Below are positions 9,555 to 19,000 of a DNA stretch of 64,000 nt, piece by piece. The stretch comes from Chloroflexus sp. Y-396-1. GTDB taxonomy: Bacteria > Chloroflexota > Chloroflexia > Chloroflexales > Chloroflexaceae. Location of the stretch: positions 806,001 through 870,000 of the forward strand of contig NZ_KI911784.1 of assembly GCF_000516515.1 (NCBI RefSeq). Direction: 5' to 3'. A program made the position numbers and the translations under genes. Each line of letters opens with the position of its first letter. Position 1 is the stretch's first letter. The notes under the pieces are model-generated. The model did not search any database, was not told where the DNA came from, and worked only from the letters and a program-made list of their open reading frames with translations.

Positions 9555-9828
9555 AGCACTTGCCTCCTTTGCCAGACGGTAACTCTATTCTATTTTTGTT
9601 ACAACGTTGATCTAGTTTATAGCGTCGCATTTCATCATCCACAACTACGTTCGGGTGCCGACAAGTATCATCAGCCATTCGGTAGCCGTAGAAGTAGGGG
9701 CAAGGCAGTGACCTGCCCCTCCATGCGATTTCGTTGGCATTAGGTTGGTTGCAAACTACGTTGTATCCATCTTCGGACTTCATCTGTTGCAAAGTTTTTC
9801 AAGTACTCACGTGATTCATGTCCCTAAT

Positions 9829-10707
9829 TTAGCGCCATGGATATGGCGCAGGTGGGTTCGTCGGCGCAGGCGGTGGTTGCGGCGTTGGCGCCGGTGGGTT
9901 CGTCGGCGCCGGTGGGTTCGTCGGCGCCGGTGGGTTCGTCGGCGCGGGCGGCACGGTCGGCCCCGGATAGATCGGTGGTGGCGGCGTTGGCGCCGGTGGG
10001 TTCGTCGGCGCCGGTGGGTTCGTCGGCGCCGGTGGGTTCGTCGGCGCCGGTGGGTTCGTCGGCGCGGGCGGCACGGTCGGCCCCGGATAGATCGGTGGTG
10101 GCGGCGTTGGCGCCGGTGGGTTCGTCGGCGCCGGTGGGTTCGTCGGCGCCGGTGGGTTCGTCGGCGCTGGTGGCGGGTTCGCCGGCGCCGGTGGGTTCGT
10201 CGGCGCCGGTGGGTTCGTCGGCGCCGGTGGCGGGTTCGCCGGCGCTGGTGGTGGTGGCACGGTCGGCGATGGCGTATCCGTTGGCACTGGCGCCGGTGGT
10301 GGCGTATCCGTTGGCACCAGCGTATCCGTTGGTGCTAACGGCACCGGCGTATCCGTTGGTGCAAGATAAATCGGTGGCGTCCTCGGTGCAGGTGGTGGCG
10401 GTGGCACAGGTGATGGTAACACCGCAGGCGGTCTCGTTCCTGTTGGCATTGGCGCTATAGTGGAGGTTGCCTGCACCACCACAGAAAGTTGTGTGGCCGT
10501 TGCCATGCTACTCAGAGTTACAGTGGGAACACCTGCTGGACGAGGCGACGCCGGCAACGGATAAAGGACCGGAGATGATATTTCTGATCGGGCTGTCGGT
10601 ATACCTTTAGGATATTCTCGCGGTTGCAGAGTATACAGTATCAACACGCCTAAGACTACTACTATCGCTCCTATACCCATCCATTGGATAAATTTGACAA
10701 CAGGCAT
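9829..10707 (-). CDS. Membrane-anchored Pro/Thr repeat protein
   Basis: 292 residues: a short N-terminal cytosolic end, one membrane helix (IGAIVVVLGVLILYTL, about residues 12-27), a Ser/Thr/Pro spacer, and from about residue 100 a low-complexity tail of repeated PTNPPA hexapeptides interrupted by PPPIYPGPTVPP blocks. The tail ends PYPWR. Such sequences form extended polyproline rods, which could span the cell wall or bind SH3-like domains; SH3-like regions occur in neighbouring proteins. There is no catalytic domain. The start ATG follows GAGAGG. The repeat number is likely to vary between strains, and the region is prone to assembly collapse. Confidence 0.7.
   Translation of the reverse strand: MPVVKFIQWMGIGAIVVVLGVLILYTLQPREYPKGIPTARSEISSPVLYPLPASPRPAGVPTVTLSSMATATQLSVVVQATSTIAPMPTGTRPPAVLPSPVPPPPPAPRTPPIYLAPTDTPVPLAPTDTLVPTDTPPPAPVPTDTPSPTVPPPPAPANPPPAPTNPPAPTNPPAPANPPPAPTNPPAPTNPPAPTNPPAPTPPPPIYPGPTVPPAPTNPPAPTNPPAPTNPPAPTNPPAPTPPPPIYPGPTVPPAPTNPPAPTNPPAPTNPPAPTPQPPPAPTNPPAPYPWR
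9835..10250 (-). repeat. 18-bp coding tandem repeat with 120-bp higher-order duplication
   Basis: The unit GGTGGGTTCGTCGGCGCC (18 bp, six codons) is tandemly repeated. A larger block containing GGCCCCGGATAGATCGGTGG occurs at about 9958 and again about 10078, a 120-bp period, showing segmental duplication. It lies inside the Pro/Thr repeat gene and encodes PTNPPA units. Confidence 0.85.
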
Positions 10708-10797
10708 TGCAACCTCTCTTGTAGCATCACATCCTCTGCCAGATGGACGAGGAACGGATAATTATCGTCGATGACGGATTGGAGGAAGTATCAATAA

Positions 10798-12567
10798 TTA
10801 TGTTCCAGGATCTATCGGCGCAGGCGGGTTCGTCGGCGCAGGCGGGTTCGTCGGCGCAGGCGGGTTCGTCGGCGCAGGCGGGTTCGTCGGCGTAGGCGGG
10901 TTCGTTGGCGCGGGCGGGTTCGTCGGCGCGGGCGGGTTCGTCGGCGCAGGTGTTTCCGTCGGCGCGGGCGGGTTCGTCGGCGCAGGCGGCGGTGGCGGCG
11001 GGTTCGTCGGCGCGGGCGGCGGTGGCGGCGGGTTCGTCGGCGCGGGCGGCGGTGGCGGCGGGTTCGTCGGCGCGGGCGGCGGTGGCGGCGGGCTCGTCGG
11101 CGCGGGCGGCGGTGGCGGCGGGCTCGTCGGCACGGGCGGCGGTGGCGGCGGGCTCGTCGGCGCGGGCGGCGGTGGCGCAGTCGGCGATGGTGACAATGAT
11201 TTAGCGACTTTCAGGGTGATAATTGTTCCCTGTTCTACCTCTGCTCCAGGGGATGGACTCATTTCAAACACATGCCCTGGGTTGCCGTCAGGTTTTTCTA
11301 CTTCTTCAACGATCGGCTGCAAGCCGAGATTTTTCAGTTCCTTCTCAGCGTCTGCTAGTGGCTTTCCTATGACACTTGGAACTACAACCTTCGTTGTCGG
11401 AGTATCTGTAGCAAGCACTGGCTGCGTTACAGTCGGTGATACAGGTGATCGGATTAGTGACGGTGTTGAAATCGGTCTTACAGAGCCAGGGCCACTACCA
11501 CCCTGTCCGCTGGTCTGCATTACCGTTGGTGTAACAATAGTTGGTGTGATTTCAGGCGGTAACGCACCTAAAGTCGAAGTAGGTACAATACCCAAGACAG
11601 GGTTACTATTCGATCCGTTATTTGTAAAAACTGTTGGTGCGAATTGTGTAGCATGAGTAACAGTTGTTGAAGACCCCGATCCACTGTTAGGTCCCACCAC
11701 TGACAGAAAGCCAATGATCGAAAGTACAGACAACGCAACGAGGCCAATAACTGCCAGGAATTGCGTCCGTGTCGGGATTGGCACTGACCATGATCTATCT
11801 ATCACCTTTTCGCCAGTTGGTGGTGCATGACGCACCACAACCGCACTGATATTGTCATGACCTCCACGCTGGTTTGCAAGGTTGATCAGCTTGCGAGTTG
11901 CCTGACGTGCATTAGGTGTGGAAAGAACGATATCTGCAATTTCCTCCGGTGTGACAAGATCAGTTAATCCATCAGAACAAAGTACAATAACGTCATTTTC
12001 ACGCCATTCGGTAGAATAGAGCGATGGATAAACCTGCTTATCTCCCATTGCCTGGGAGAGGGCTTTCCCTCCATCTTCACTACGTCGGATATGCGCTTTG
12101 ATCAGAGTTCTAGGTTGTTCGTTAACGCGACATAGAATAGCCGGACTATCGCCAACGTTAGCAACTGTGAGTGTATTGCCGTGGATCAAGGCTGCAACAA
12201 CGGTGGAAGCCATATTGTTTCGTCGTCGCTTGGCTTCGGCAAACACTTGACGCGATGCGTACTCAATCGCTGCCTTAAGGCGGTCTACTGGTGCTTCAGG
12301 GAACTGATCATCACCAGTACCGTAATAAAACGCATTGATCACTTCGTCTACAACAATTCGGCTAGCATCAGCACCATCTGCATTACCACCAACACCATCT
12401 GCTACGACATACAGCCGCCCATAACGCTCTCGTAAATCACGCTCAACACTAATGCCATCTTTTCGGTGCCATTGATCGGCCCGTCCAACATTATCCTGAT
12501 TATTGGCACGTTGACGACCGCGATCAGTGCGAGCATCAACATCAAATGTAGAAGTACCCATATTCAT
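10798..12567 (-). CDS. Membrane PP2C Ser/Thr phosphatase with PASTA domain and proline-rich tail
   Basis: 589 residues. Residues 10-255 form a PP2C phosphatase with every metal-site motif present: NNQDNVG, VADGVGG (Asp56), VGDSPA, CSDGLTD (199-203) and GHDNIS (226-231), so it should be active against phospho-Ser/Thr. A membrane helix follows (269-291), then a Ser/Thr linker, one PASTA domain (about 393-456, VPSVIGKPLADAEKEL) and a tail of PAPTNPP and PPPPPPAPT repeats to the C-terminus. The catalytic part is cytosolic and PASTA plus tail lie outside. PASTA normally sits on the partner kinase (PknB/PrkC), so its presence on the phosphatase is unusual. The neighbouring kinase is the obvious antagonist. 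Start ATG follows AGGAG. Confidence 0.92.
   Translation of the reverse strand: MNMGTSTFDVDARTDRGRQRANNQDNVGRADQWHRKDGISVERDLRERYGRLYVVADGVGGNADGADASRIVVDEVINAFYYGTGDDQFPEAPVDRLKAAIEYASRQVFAEAKRRRNNMASTVVAALIHGNTLTVANVGDSPAILCRVNEQPRTLIKAHIRRSEDGGKALSQAMGDKQVYPSLYSTEWRENDVIVLCSDGLTDLVTPEEIADIVLSTPNARQATRKLINLANQRGGHDNISAVVVRHAPPTGEKVIDRSWSVPIPTRTQFLAVIGLVALSVLSIIGFLSVVGPNSGSGSSTTVTHATQFAPTVFTNNGSNSNPVLGIVPTSTLGALPPEITPTIVTPTVMQTSGQGGSGPGSVRPISTPSLIRSPVSPTVTQPVLATDTPTTKVVVPSVIGKPLADAEKELKNLGLQPIVEEVEKPDGNPGHVFEMSPSPGAEVEQGTIITLKVAKSLSPSPTAPPPPAPTSPPPPPPVPTSPPPPPPAPTSPPPPPPAPTNPPPPPPAPTNPPPPPPAPTNPPPPPPAPTNPPAPTETPAPTNPPAPTNPPAPTNPPTPTNPPAPTNPPAPTNPPAPTNPPAPIDPGT
10805..11180 (-). repeat. 18- and 30-bp coding tandem repeats in the phosphatase tail
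   Basis: Two arrays: an 18-bp unit (GGCGGGTTCGTCGGCGCA, encoding PTNPPA-type hexapeptides) up to about 10985, then a 30-bp unit containing GGCGGTGGCGGCGGG (encoding APTNPPPPPP) to about 11180. The units are nearly identical, implying recent expansion. Confidence 0.85.
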
Positions 12568-12596
12568 TGATGCTGCTCCTCAATCGAGTGGCTATA

Positions 12597-13979
12597 CTAA
12601 TTAGAAATACAGAATATACTTCGACACCAGCCGACCTGATCATTGTAGCGAATCTCATACCACGTAAACGAACCCTGCTGTTGTTCTCGTCCGGTGCGTT
12701 CAGCTCGCGCCCCTTCCGGCATCCATAGTAGAATGCGCGTCTCAGTTGAAGGTCCGGCGCGTAGTGGTTCTCGTTGTCTCATTTTCACAAAACCCATACC
12801 ACTCGGCACAAGTGTACTCTGTGGTAACACCGGGGCCAGTGTCGATACAGGTTGGGACGGTGCAATGGTGCTCGTAGGAGCTGATGTCGGTACAATAGAT
12901 GTTCCTACCCTACCTGTAAACTGATTTGATGGTACCAGAGTAGATGTAGGCATATCTTGAGCTGTAATAGTCTGAGTGCCTAAATTACTGGAAATTGCAA
13001 AGGCAAGTAACAGGATTGCCATTGCCACAATGAGGCCAACTGCAATCCACGATGATCGAGCAGGTAATTGTGCAGGGGTCGATGAAGGTTCAGGGAGTTT
13101 CAGCCTGATCTTCTCGGAAACCTTTTCCCCATCCTGTTCGAGTGCCGCTCGGAGAGAGTCAGCAAACTGTTTACACGATGGGAAACGCTGTTGGGGATCA
13201 ACCGACAGCGCCTTGCACACGATGTTAGCAGTATGGGTACGCTTGCCCAACCATTGTCGGATGTCGGCGTAGTTAGTACTTTGCCATTCTTCGATCTGTT
13301 TTCGCCAGGCTGTAGCCCCACTTGGTCGCACGCGCCGACCGGTCAACATTTGGAGTGCCACCATCGCCAACGCAAACTGATCTGACGCTGGCTGTTCCTG
13401 ACCGATCAATTGTTCAGGCGCCATATAGCCTAACGTCCCCATCACCTTCTCATCAGTCAAACCGTAATAAGGGTGAGTTGCGATACTGAAGTCAATTAGT
13501 ACTGCCCGTCCATCTTTTCCAACCAGAATATTATCTGGCTTCACATCACGGTGCACAATCGGGCTATATTCAGGAACACCGGTGTGTAGGTAATCCAGCG
13601 CATCAGCGATATCTGTGATCACCCGCACAACCAATGATGGATGTTGGGGTTTCCCAATAGTGAAGGCTAGCGTCTGCGCATTGAGAATGGTACTCAAACT
13701 GACTCCGTCCACCAAACGGGTGGCTAGCCAGAAAGGTGGCTTGACGAAATTGTCCGCCACATACTCCACGATATGGGGATGACGCCGATGATCACGAATT
13801 CGCTGCAAAACTACTTTCTCGTTGGTAAAGTAACCGAACACCATCCGGTCACGCCGTTTATCCTCATCTAGAACCTTGTGTGCAACTAGCGTTCCGTCGC
13901 GCATCCGTGCTCTGTAGACCGTACCGGTCAGACCACGACCGATCACACCAAGCTGTTCAAATGTATTTGATCGAGTCAT
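12597..13979 (-). CDS. Membrane Ser/Thr protein kinase with SH3b-like extracytoplasmic domain
   Basis: 460 residues. The N-terminal 285 residues are a Hanks-type kinase: Gly loop GRGLTGTVY, catalytic Lys35 in VAHK, HRDVKPDN (143-150), IDFS (162-165) in place of the usual DFG, GTLGYMAPE and SDQFALAMV. The Asp of DFG is kept while Gly becomes Ser, so activity is likely but tuned. A membrane helix spans about 310-330, a Thr/Pro linker follows, and residues 397-460 form an SH3b-like domain (RQREPLRAGPST..WYEIRY) that could sense wall fragments. There is no PASTA here. Located between the VWA gene and the PP2C gene, it probably phosphorylates FHA ligands of the secretion apparatus. Start ATG follows GAGG. 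Confidence 0.92.
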   Translation of the reverse strand: MTRSNTFEQLGVIGRGLTGTVYRARMRDGTLVAHKVLDEDKRRDRMVFGYFTNEKVVLQRIRDHRRHPHIVEYVADNFVKPPFWLATRLVDGVSLSTILNAQTLAFTIGKPQHPSLVVRVITDIADALDYLHTGVPEYSPIVHRDVKPDNILVGKDGRAVLIDFSIATHPYYGLTDEKVMGTLGYMAPEQLIGQEQPASDQFALAMVALQMLTGRRVRPSGATAWRKQIEEWQSTNYADIRQWLGKRTHTANIVCKALSVDPQQRFPSCKQFADSLRAALEQDGEKVSEKIRLKLPEPSSTPAQLPARSSWIAVGLIVAMAILLLAFAISSNLGTQTITAQDMPTSTLVPSNQFTGRVGTSIVPTSAPTSTIAPSQPVSTLAPVLPQSTLVPSGMGFVKMRQREPLRAGPSTETRILLWMPEGARAERTGREQQQGSFTWYEIRYNDQVGWCRSIFCISN

Positions 13980-13995
13980 ACGTTACCTCAACGCA

Positions 13996-15204
13996 TCATC
14001 GTTTAGTAGTAGTGTTCGCCGCACCACTCCCTGCGAATCCCCCCATCGCAAGTTGCAGCACAAATGACACCAGAATGGCAATCGGTAGCGCGAAAATCAG
14101 ATACTGACGCACTAACACATCATAGAGCGGTACGAGCACAGTAGTCGCCGTACCGTTGTACCGTAGGGGTAGGGTATAATTCTGCGTTCCACCTGGAATA
14201 CTGATTTCCAGCGTCATCGAATGGTCTTTGCCATCATCGATAATCCGTGAGTTGTAGGTCAGGGTGTAGAGCGCAGTTGGCTGCGGCTGCACCAGTGACA
14301 GAAACGCCTGCCCGGCTTCCACCTCACCTGGACGTTCAAAGTAGATACCACCGGTCGACTCAGCTAACTGCTTCAGTCGAAATCCATTATTGCTTAGGGC
14401 TTTGTCAGTTCCAATCCCGAACACAATCACTTTCACGTTCTGTTGATTGGCATAAGCGATCAGACTGTTGAAGGTATCACCGGTGAGCGCATCACCGCCA
14501 TCGCTCACGACGAGAACGATAGCATTGCCACCATTCTGACGTGCATCACGAGCGGTTGCGTCAATCGCTGTCTGAATAGCAGCCGCCAGGCTGGTCTTGC
14601 CTTGCCGAATCGGCAAATCCTGGCGCAGCGTATTGATCACCGCATAGCGATCCTGCGTAAATCCCGGCAACGATGATGGAAATAAGGACTGGGAGGGCTG
14701 TTCAACCGGAATGAACAGAGCGACCCGTTCGGGATTGGCTGGTGACTTCGTGCGCGGTGGCGGCGGGTCACCCATTTCCAGCAAAAATGCTTCAATCGCT
14801 TGCCGACCAGCGCCGATATTATCGCGCACATCTGCCCCACTCCCGTTGAGTAACTGAGAGGCATCAAACACGATTCCAATACTGGCGCCGATTGCGGTCA
14901 ATGGGTACTGGGCGCCACTGACCAGGGGTACATTCAAGATCGGTTGATCAACACTTGCGATCTGCGAGTCTAGGGTATAATCGGCTACTGCGGTTCCATC
15001 TTCCAGCAACCGTATTGCACCTCGGTTCAGATCCACAATTGGATTACCCTGCTGGTCACACAGTCGGAACTGGACGGTCACTTTAGGAAATGCGACCTGA
15101 GCTGCCAGCACCTCAATCCCACGACAGCCAGTAGACTGAGCAGCTACTGACGTCCCCACCAGTAAAGATAGGACAACGCTGATAATAACCAATCCTCGTT
15201 GCAT
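13996..15204 (-). CDS. Secreted/membrane von Willebrand factor A (VWA) domain protein
   Basis: 402 residues from the ATG at 15204, chosen because GGAAGG precedes it; an in-frame GTG lies 12 bp upstream. A signal peptide (RGLVIISVVLSLLVGTSVAAQ) is followed by a beta-sandwich-like segment (about 30-120) and a VWA domain from about 130. The metal-adhesion site is partial: FDASQ replaces DxSxS, whereas VVSDGGDAL is well kept. A C-terminal membrane helix (LIFALPIAILVSFVLQLAMG) near residue 375 anchors it, giving a large outer domain. It lies between the FHA membrane protein and the kinase, and probably scaffolds protein contacts at the cell surface. It has no recognisable enzymatic motif. Confidence 0.85.
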   Translation of the reverse strand: MQRGLVIISVVLSLLVGTSVAAQSTGCRGIEVLAAQVAFPKVTVQFRLCDQQGNPIVDLNRGAIRLLEDGTAVADYTLDSQIASVDQPILNVPLVSGAQYPLTAIGASIGIVFDASQLLNGSGADVRDNIGAGRQAIEAFLLEMGDPPPPRTKSPANPERVALFIPVEQPSQSLFPSSLPGFTQDRYAVINTLRQDLPIRQGKTSLAAAIQTAIDATARDARQNGGNAIVLVVSDGGDALTGDTFNSLIAYANQQNVKVIVFGIGTDKALSNNGFRLKQLAESTGGIYFERPGEVEAGQAFLSLVQPQPTALYTLTYNSRIIDDGKDHSMTLEISIPGGTQNYTLPLRYNGTATTVLVPLYDVLVRQYLIFALPIAILVSFVLQLAMGGFAGSGAANTTTKR

Positions 15205-15237
15205 AATACCTTCCACCCCATGCGTATGCTTAAGAAA

Positions 15238-16077
15238 TCAACTACGCTCATATTTCAATATCACTGCCTCTGGCGCCGAAGGATGACCGAGATAAATTTT
15301 GTCACCGTGCTGTATTTCGTAAGGCGTTCCATCAAGCTGATGCCGCTGACCATCCCGCTCGACAAACGTGCCATTCCTACTACCAAGATCGTGGAGATAC
15401 ACTTTGTCATCCCGTACCTCAAACTGAGCATGCCGACGGGAAACATACTCATCGGTAATCAAAATGGTCGCCTCACCAGCTTTGCCAATGACTGCGCCGT
15501 GCACAATACCGAATTCCTGACCGAACGATGCCCTGCTTTCTACTACCTGTACCTTGCCATATTTTGAATTGACTCGGGATTTACCCCCACCACTTCCCAT
15601 TAGTGCTGTAACTCCACTGATCGTTTTCGTAAACCGTTGTGAGATATTGCTAAGAGTTTGCACCACAGTAGGGGGAGCATAACCACCAACAATGATAGCT
15701 GCGATCAGGACAACAACGGCCAGTGCAGCGCCAATAATCCCAAGCGTAGCGAGCTGGGACAAATATCCACCAACCTGTAGCCCATCAACCCGACTCATTT
15801 GCTGGATATTTGCCGGAACTTGAAAGTTGATCCGTCGTAAAGCATCAGTCAGGTTGATACTAACGTAGAACGATGGACCAACTAGAATGATCGGCAGACT
15901 GGCGAAACATAGCCAGAAAAAGATTTTGAACCCCTTTGATCGCCGCAGTGCAAATGCCATTAAGAAGTAGGCCCCTCCTGAGATCACCGTTGCTGGCAAG
16001 ACTGCGACGGAATACCACCAGATGTTACTAACCTGTGCGTATTGTTCAAAGTAACGCCACAATTCATACTCGCTCAT
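15238..16077 (-). CDS. Membrane protein with C-terminal FHA domain
   Basis: 279 residues. Three hydrophobic helices (about 21-43, 50-73 and 106-131) precede a cytosolic linker and a canonical FHA domain (about 190-270) with the phosphothreonine-binding signature: SRRHAQF (213-219), HDLGSRNGTF and a closing GDKIYLG. It should bind a phosphopeptide made by the neighbouring kinase and recruit it to the membrane. It lies 19 bp downstream of the EccC-like ATPase gene in the same direction, so it is likely co-expressed with it. In Firmicutes T7SS the FHA domains are on the ATPase EssC; here one is on a separate membrane protein. Confidence 0.9.
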   Translation of the reverse strand: MSEYELWRYFEQYAQVSNIWWYSVAVLPATVISGGAYFLMAFALRRSKGFKIFFWLCFASLPIILVGPSFYVSINLTDALRRINFQVPANIQQMSRVDGLQVGGYLSQLATLGIIGAALAVVVLIAAIIVGGYAPPTVVQTLSNISQRFTKTISGVTALMGSGGGKSRVNSKYGKVQVVESRASFGQEFGIVHGAVIGKAGEATILITDEYVSRRHAQFEVRDDKVYLHDLGSRNGTFVERDGQRHQLDGTPYEIQHGDKIYLGHPSAPEAVILKYERS

Positions 16078-16096
16078 TGGCGTTCTCCTTTTCTAC

Positions 16097-19000
16097 TTAC
16101 TGTTCAACCCGCTCAACCTGCAAGGGATTCGTATTCGTTTCGACTGTTACTGTACGCTGGCTTGTTCCATTCAGGGCAACCGAACTAAGAAGCTGCATTG
16201 GATCAGCGATGTGCGCAACTTGGGTGAGCATCTGCTGACCATACCACAATACTAGACTACGTCCTGGCGGGAATGCAGCGCTAGCTAACGACTTTGGCCA
16301 CTTAATACCAACACTCTCTACCTCTTTGGGATCAGCTTTTGTCGCATCCGATGGCGGTTTACCTAAGTACAAACTGCATCGAGACGTTTTCAGCGTCTTG
16401 ATAAGCTGGTTATTCTGCCAGGGCGAAAAATCAGTAGCGGTCATAATGACATGGAAGCCTAACTCATCACCTCGCATTGCAAACGGTGTGAGCAAAGTCA
16501 GGTAGTTTACTTCCTGACCAATCATAAGATCAAGATCATTGACTACCAAAATAAGCCGTGGTCGATCTACCTGATAATTGCCTTGACCATCAAGATTACT
16601 CAAAAGCTGCAACCGCTGATTGAGTTCATCACGTAAATGCAGACAAAGGCCGGCTACTTGACCCTCGGTGACAGCAACCCCGAGCGACTTCGCATGTTCA
16701 GGTGCTTGTAAACCCTTGAGAGCAGTTTGCATCTGTGATGAATTTGGCGGAAATGATATAGGAGGAACATCTCCCTCAAACACCCTCACCGGTTTATCGT
16801 ATTTGAACGGTACATTGGCAAAGGGTAGGAGCGTCTGACGGCGATAGTCAATCAAGATGAACCTGGTCTCATCAGGGTGTGAGCGCAGCATAATAGCAGT
16901 CAGTATCGATTGCAACGCCGTCGACTTACCGCCACCAGACCCGCCTGCAATCAACAAATGTGGAATCTCGTTGCTCAAGTTGAAGGAAATCGGCTTGAGA
17001 CGCAGACCATCGCGAGCAAACGGCGCGAATGGTGCTTCTACTTCCGTCAGTAATTCTTCGAGGCGAATCTCTGCTGGCAAGAGGCGAAGTGGTTGAGGTA
17101 AATTGTTTAGAGAAGAGCGCTGCCACTTGTCAGTAATCACCTCTCTTGCCCGATCAAGGTCTGCTCGGAGATCAGGAGCAAATCCACTCTCACCATTCTT
17201 GATCGGTATACTCATTTCTGGTAACACTGGTAATGCAACTTGCAGCTCCACTGGACCTTCACCGGTACGCAAGAAGGCGCGACCTGGTTGTCGAATACGG
17301 AAAGCCACGGGCTTCCCAACCAGCATCGTCGATTCGTCATCGCTATTAACCCGCAGTGCGATTTTCGTTTCAAAAAAGGTCTGAAATCGCCCCATATCTT
17401 TGAGCAAGCTAGTTGTTGCAACAACACTGATCCCCAACGCACGTCCGCGTCGCATCAGGGCAATAATTGCTTCAATCGTAGACTCTGGTTGCGCATTGCT
17501 CAATTCGGCAAAATTGTCAATGACTATTAGAATGCCAGGAGGCGGTGGTAGTGAACGATCAGGCGCACGCTGGTACAGGCGACGATAGTCAGTTAGCGTA
17601 TCAACCCCGTATTTGCGGAGGAGTGCTGTACGCTCTTCAACAGCAGACTCAAGTTCGAATAGTAAACGTTCAATTCGTTCGCTGTCTTGAGGGATCAACG
17701 TATCGGCAATATGAACCAAACGGCCCTGTGGCGTTGCTAACCCACATCCTCGGCCACTACCATCAATGGTGTAAATCCATAGGTCATCTGGTGAATGATG
17801 ATAAGCGAGCGAAACCATAAGGGTACGGAGGAAGAATGTTTTACCGGAACCTGCCGCGCCAACCACCAAAACATTCCCATGTTGACCTACGAGATCGAGG
17901 ACAAGAGGCTGTTGCTCAGCCAGAGTCGGGTAGTCGAGTAAACCGACCGGAGCCTGCATCCAAGCATTATCTGCCACTGAGAACACCTTTTGCACCTCTG
18001 CCAATGTCAACTGTTCTGGCAGCGGTTCCATCCAAACTTTGTACGTCTCAGCAGCATAACGACGCCGATTGTACACCTGCTCCATAGCGTCAATCAGCAA
18101 TTTGAATTCCGTTACTTCATCGTGCTGAGCGTGCAATCGAGCGATCATCTCATCGATCACTGCGCTATCTGAACGTTCAAGGTATCGCTGCACCTGCTCA
18201 CGAATAATCACTTCTGCTTTACCTATATTCGATGGAGTTGGCAATGTACCACGTTCTACCGCTTCTTTGTACTCTTCGATAATCAGAGTGATCAGTCGGT
18301 CACTGCTGTTATAGGCTTTGCTACATAATTCCTCGACCCTCCTTCTGAAATCGGCGGCAATATTTTGTACAACGTAACGCCGCCCAGTCTCATCAATAAA
18401 TCCACCAACGTCACCTTGCTGCTGGGGTTGATAAGGGATTGTTACACGGGCCGACTGAAAAGCTATTACTTCCTTGTTTACACGGAAATAGCCACGTCCT
18501 GGAGTTTCAGTAGTCAGATATGCTGCATCAGGAATTTGTACCATCAACTTACTATCATCGGTTGAAGTAACACGCAGTGCAATCCAGTACGTGAGGTTAC
18601 GCAATAAACCCTCCTTAACCATCGATGGCTGCTGAGTGGCAAAAAGGAGGTGAACGCCGAGGCTCCGACCTTGTTTCGCAACCCGAATCAATTCAGTAAC
18701 AAAATCGGGATAATCACGCACCATTTCGTCAAACTCGTCAATCGCGATCATCAGATTCGGAATTGGCGGCAGAGCCTTATCTTTCGCCAACCGACGATAC
18801 TCACGAATATTCGAAGTATTGTAATGCTGCAACTTCCGCTTCCGGCGATCAAGTTCACTGTTGATTGCAATCAGCGCCCGTTCAGCCTGATACCCCTCAA
18901 GATCTGTAACAACACCTACCGTGTGTGGAAGTGTTTCCAGGATCTTAAATGTTGCACCGCCCTTGAAGTCGATCAGCATCAAATTGAGCCGATCAGGACT

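Noticed and set aside
9745-10460. Long plus-strand ORFs rich in Arg/Trp or Ala/Val/Gly/Ser
   Set aside because: They are antisense translations of the proline-repeat coding arrays; composition follows the repeat and no start signal is present.
9835-11180. CRISPR-like regular repeats
   Set aside because: The repeats are contiguous with no unique spacers, keep codon phase and encode proline motifs.
10905-11204. Plus-strand Ala/Gly/Ser repeat ORF
   Set aside because: Antisense to the proline tail of the PP2C phosphatase.
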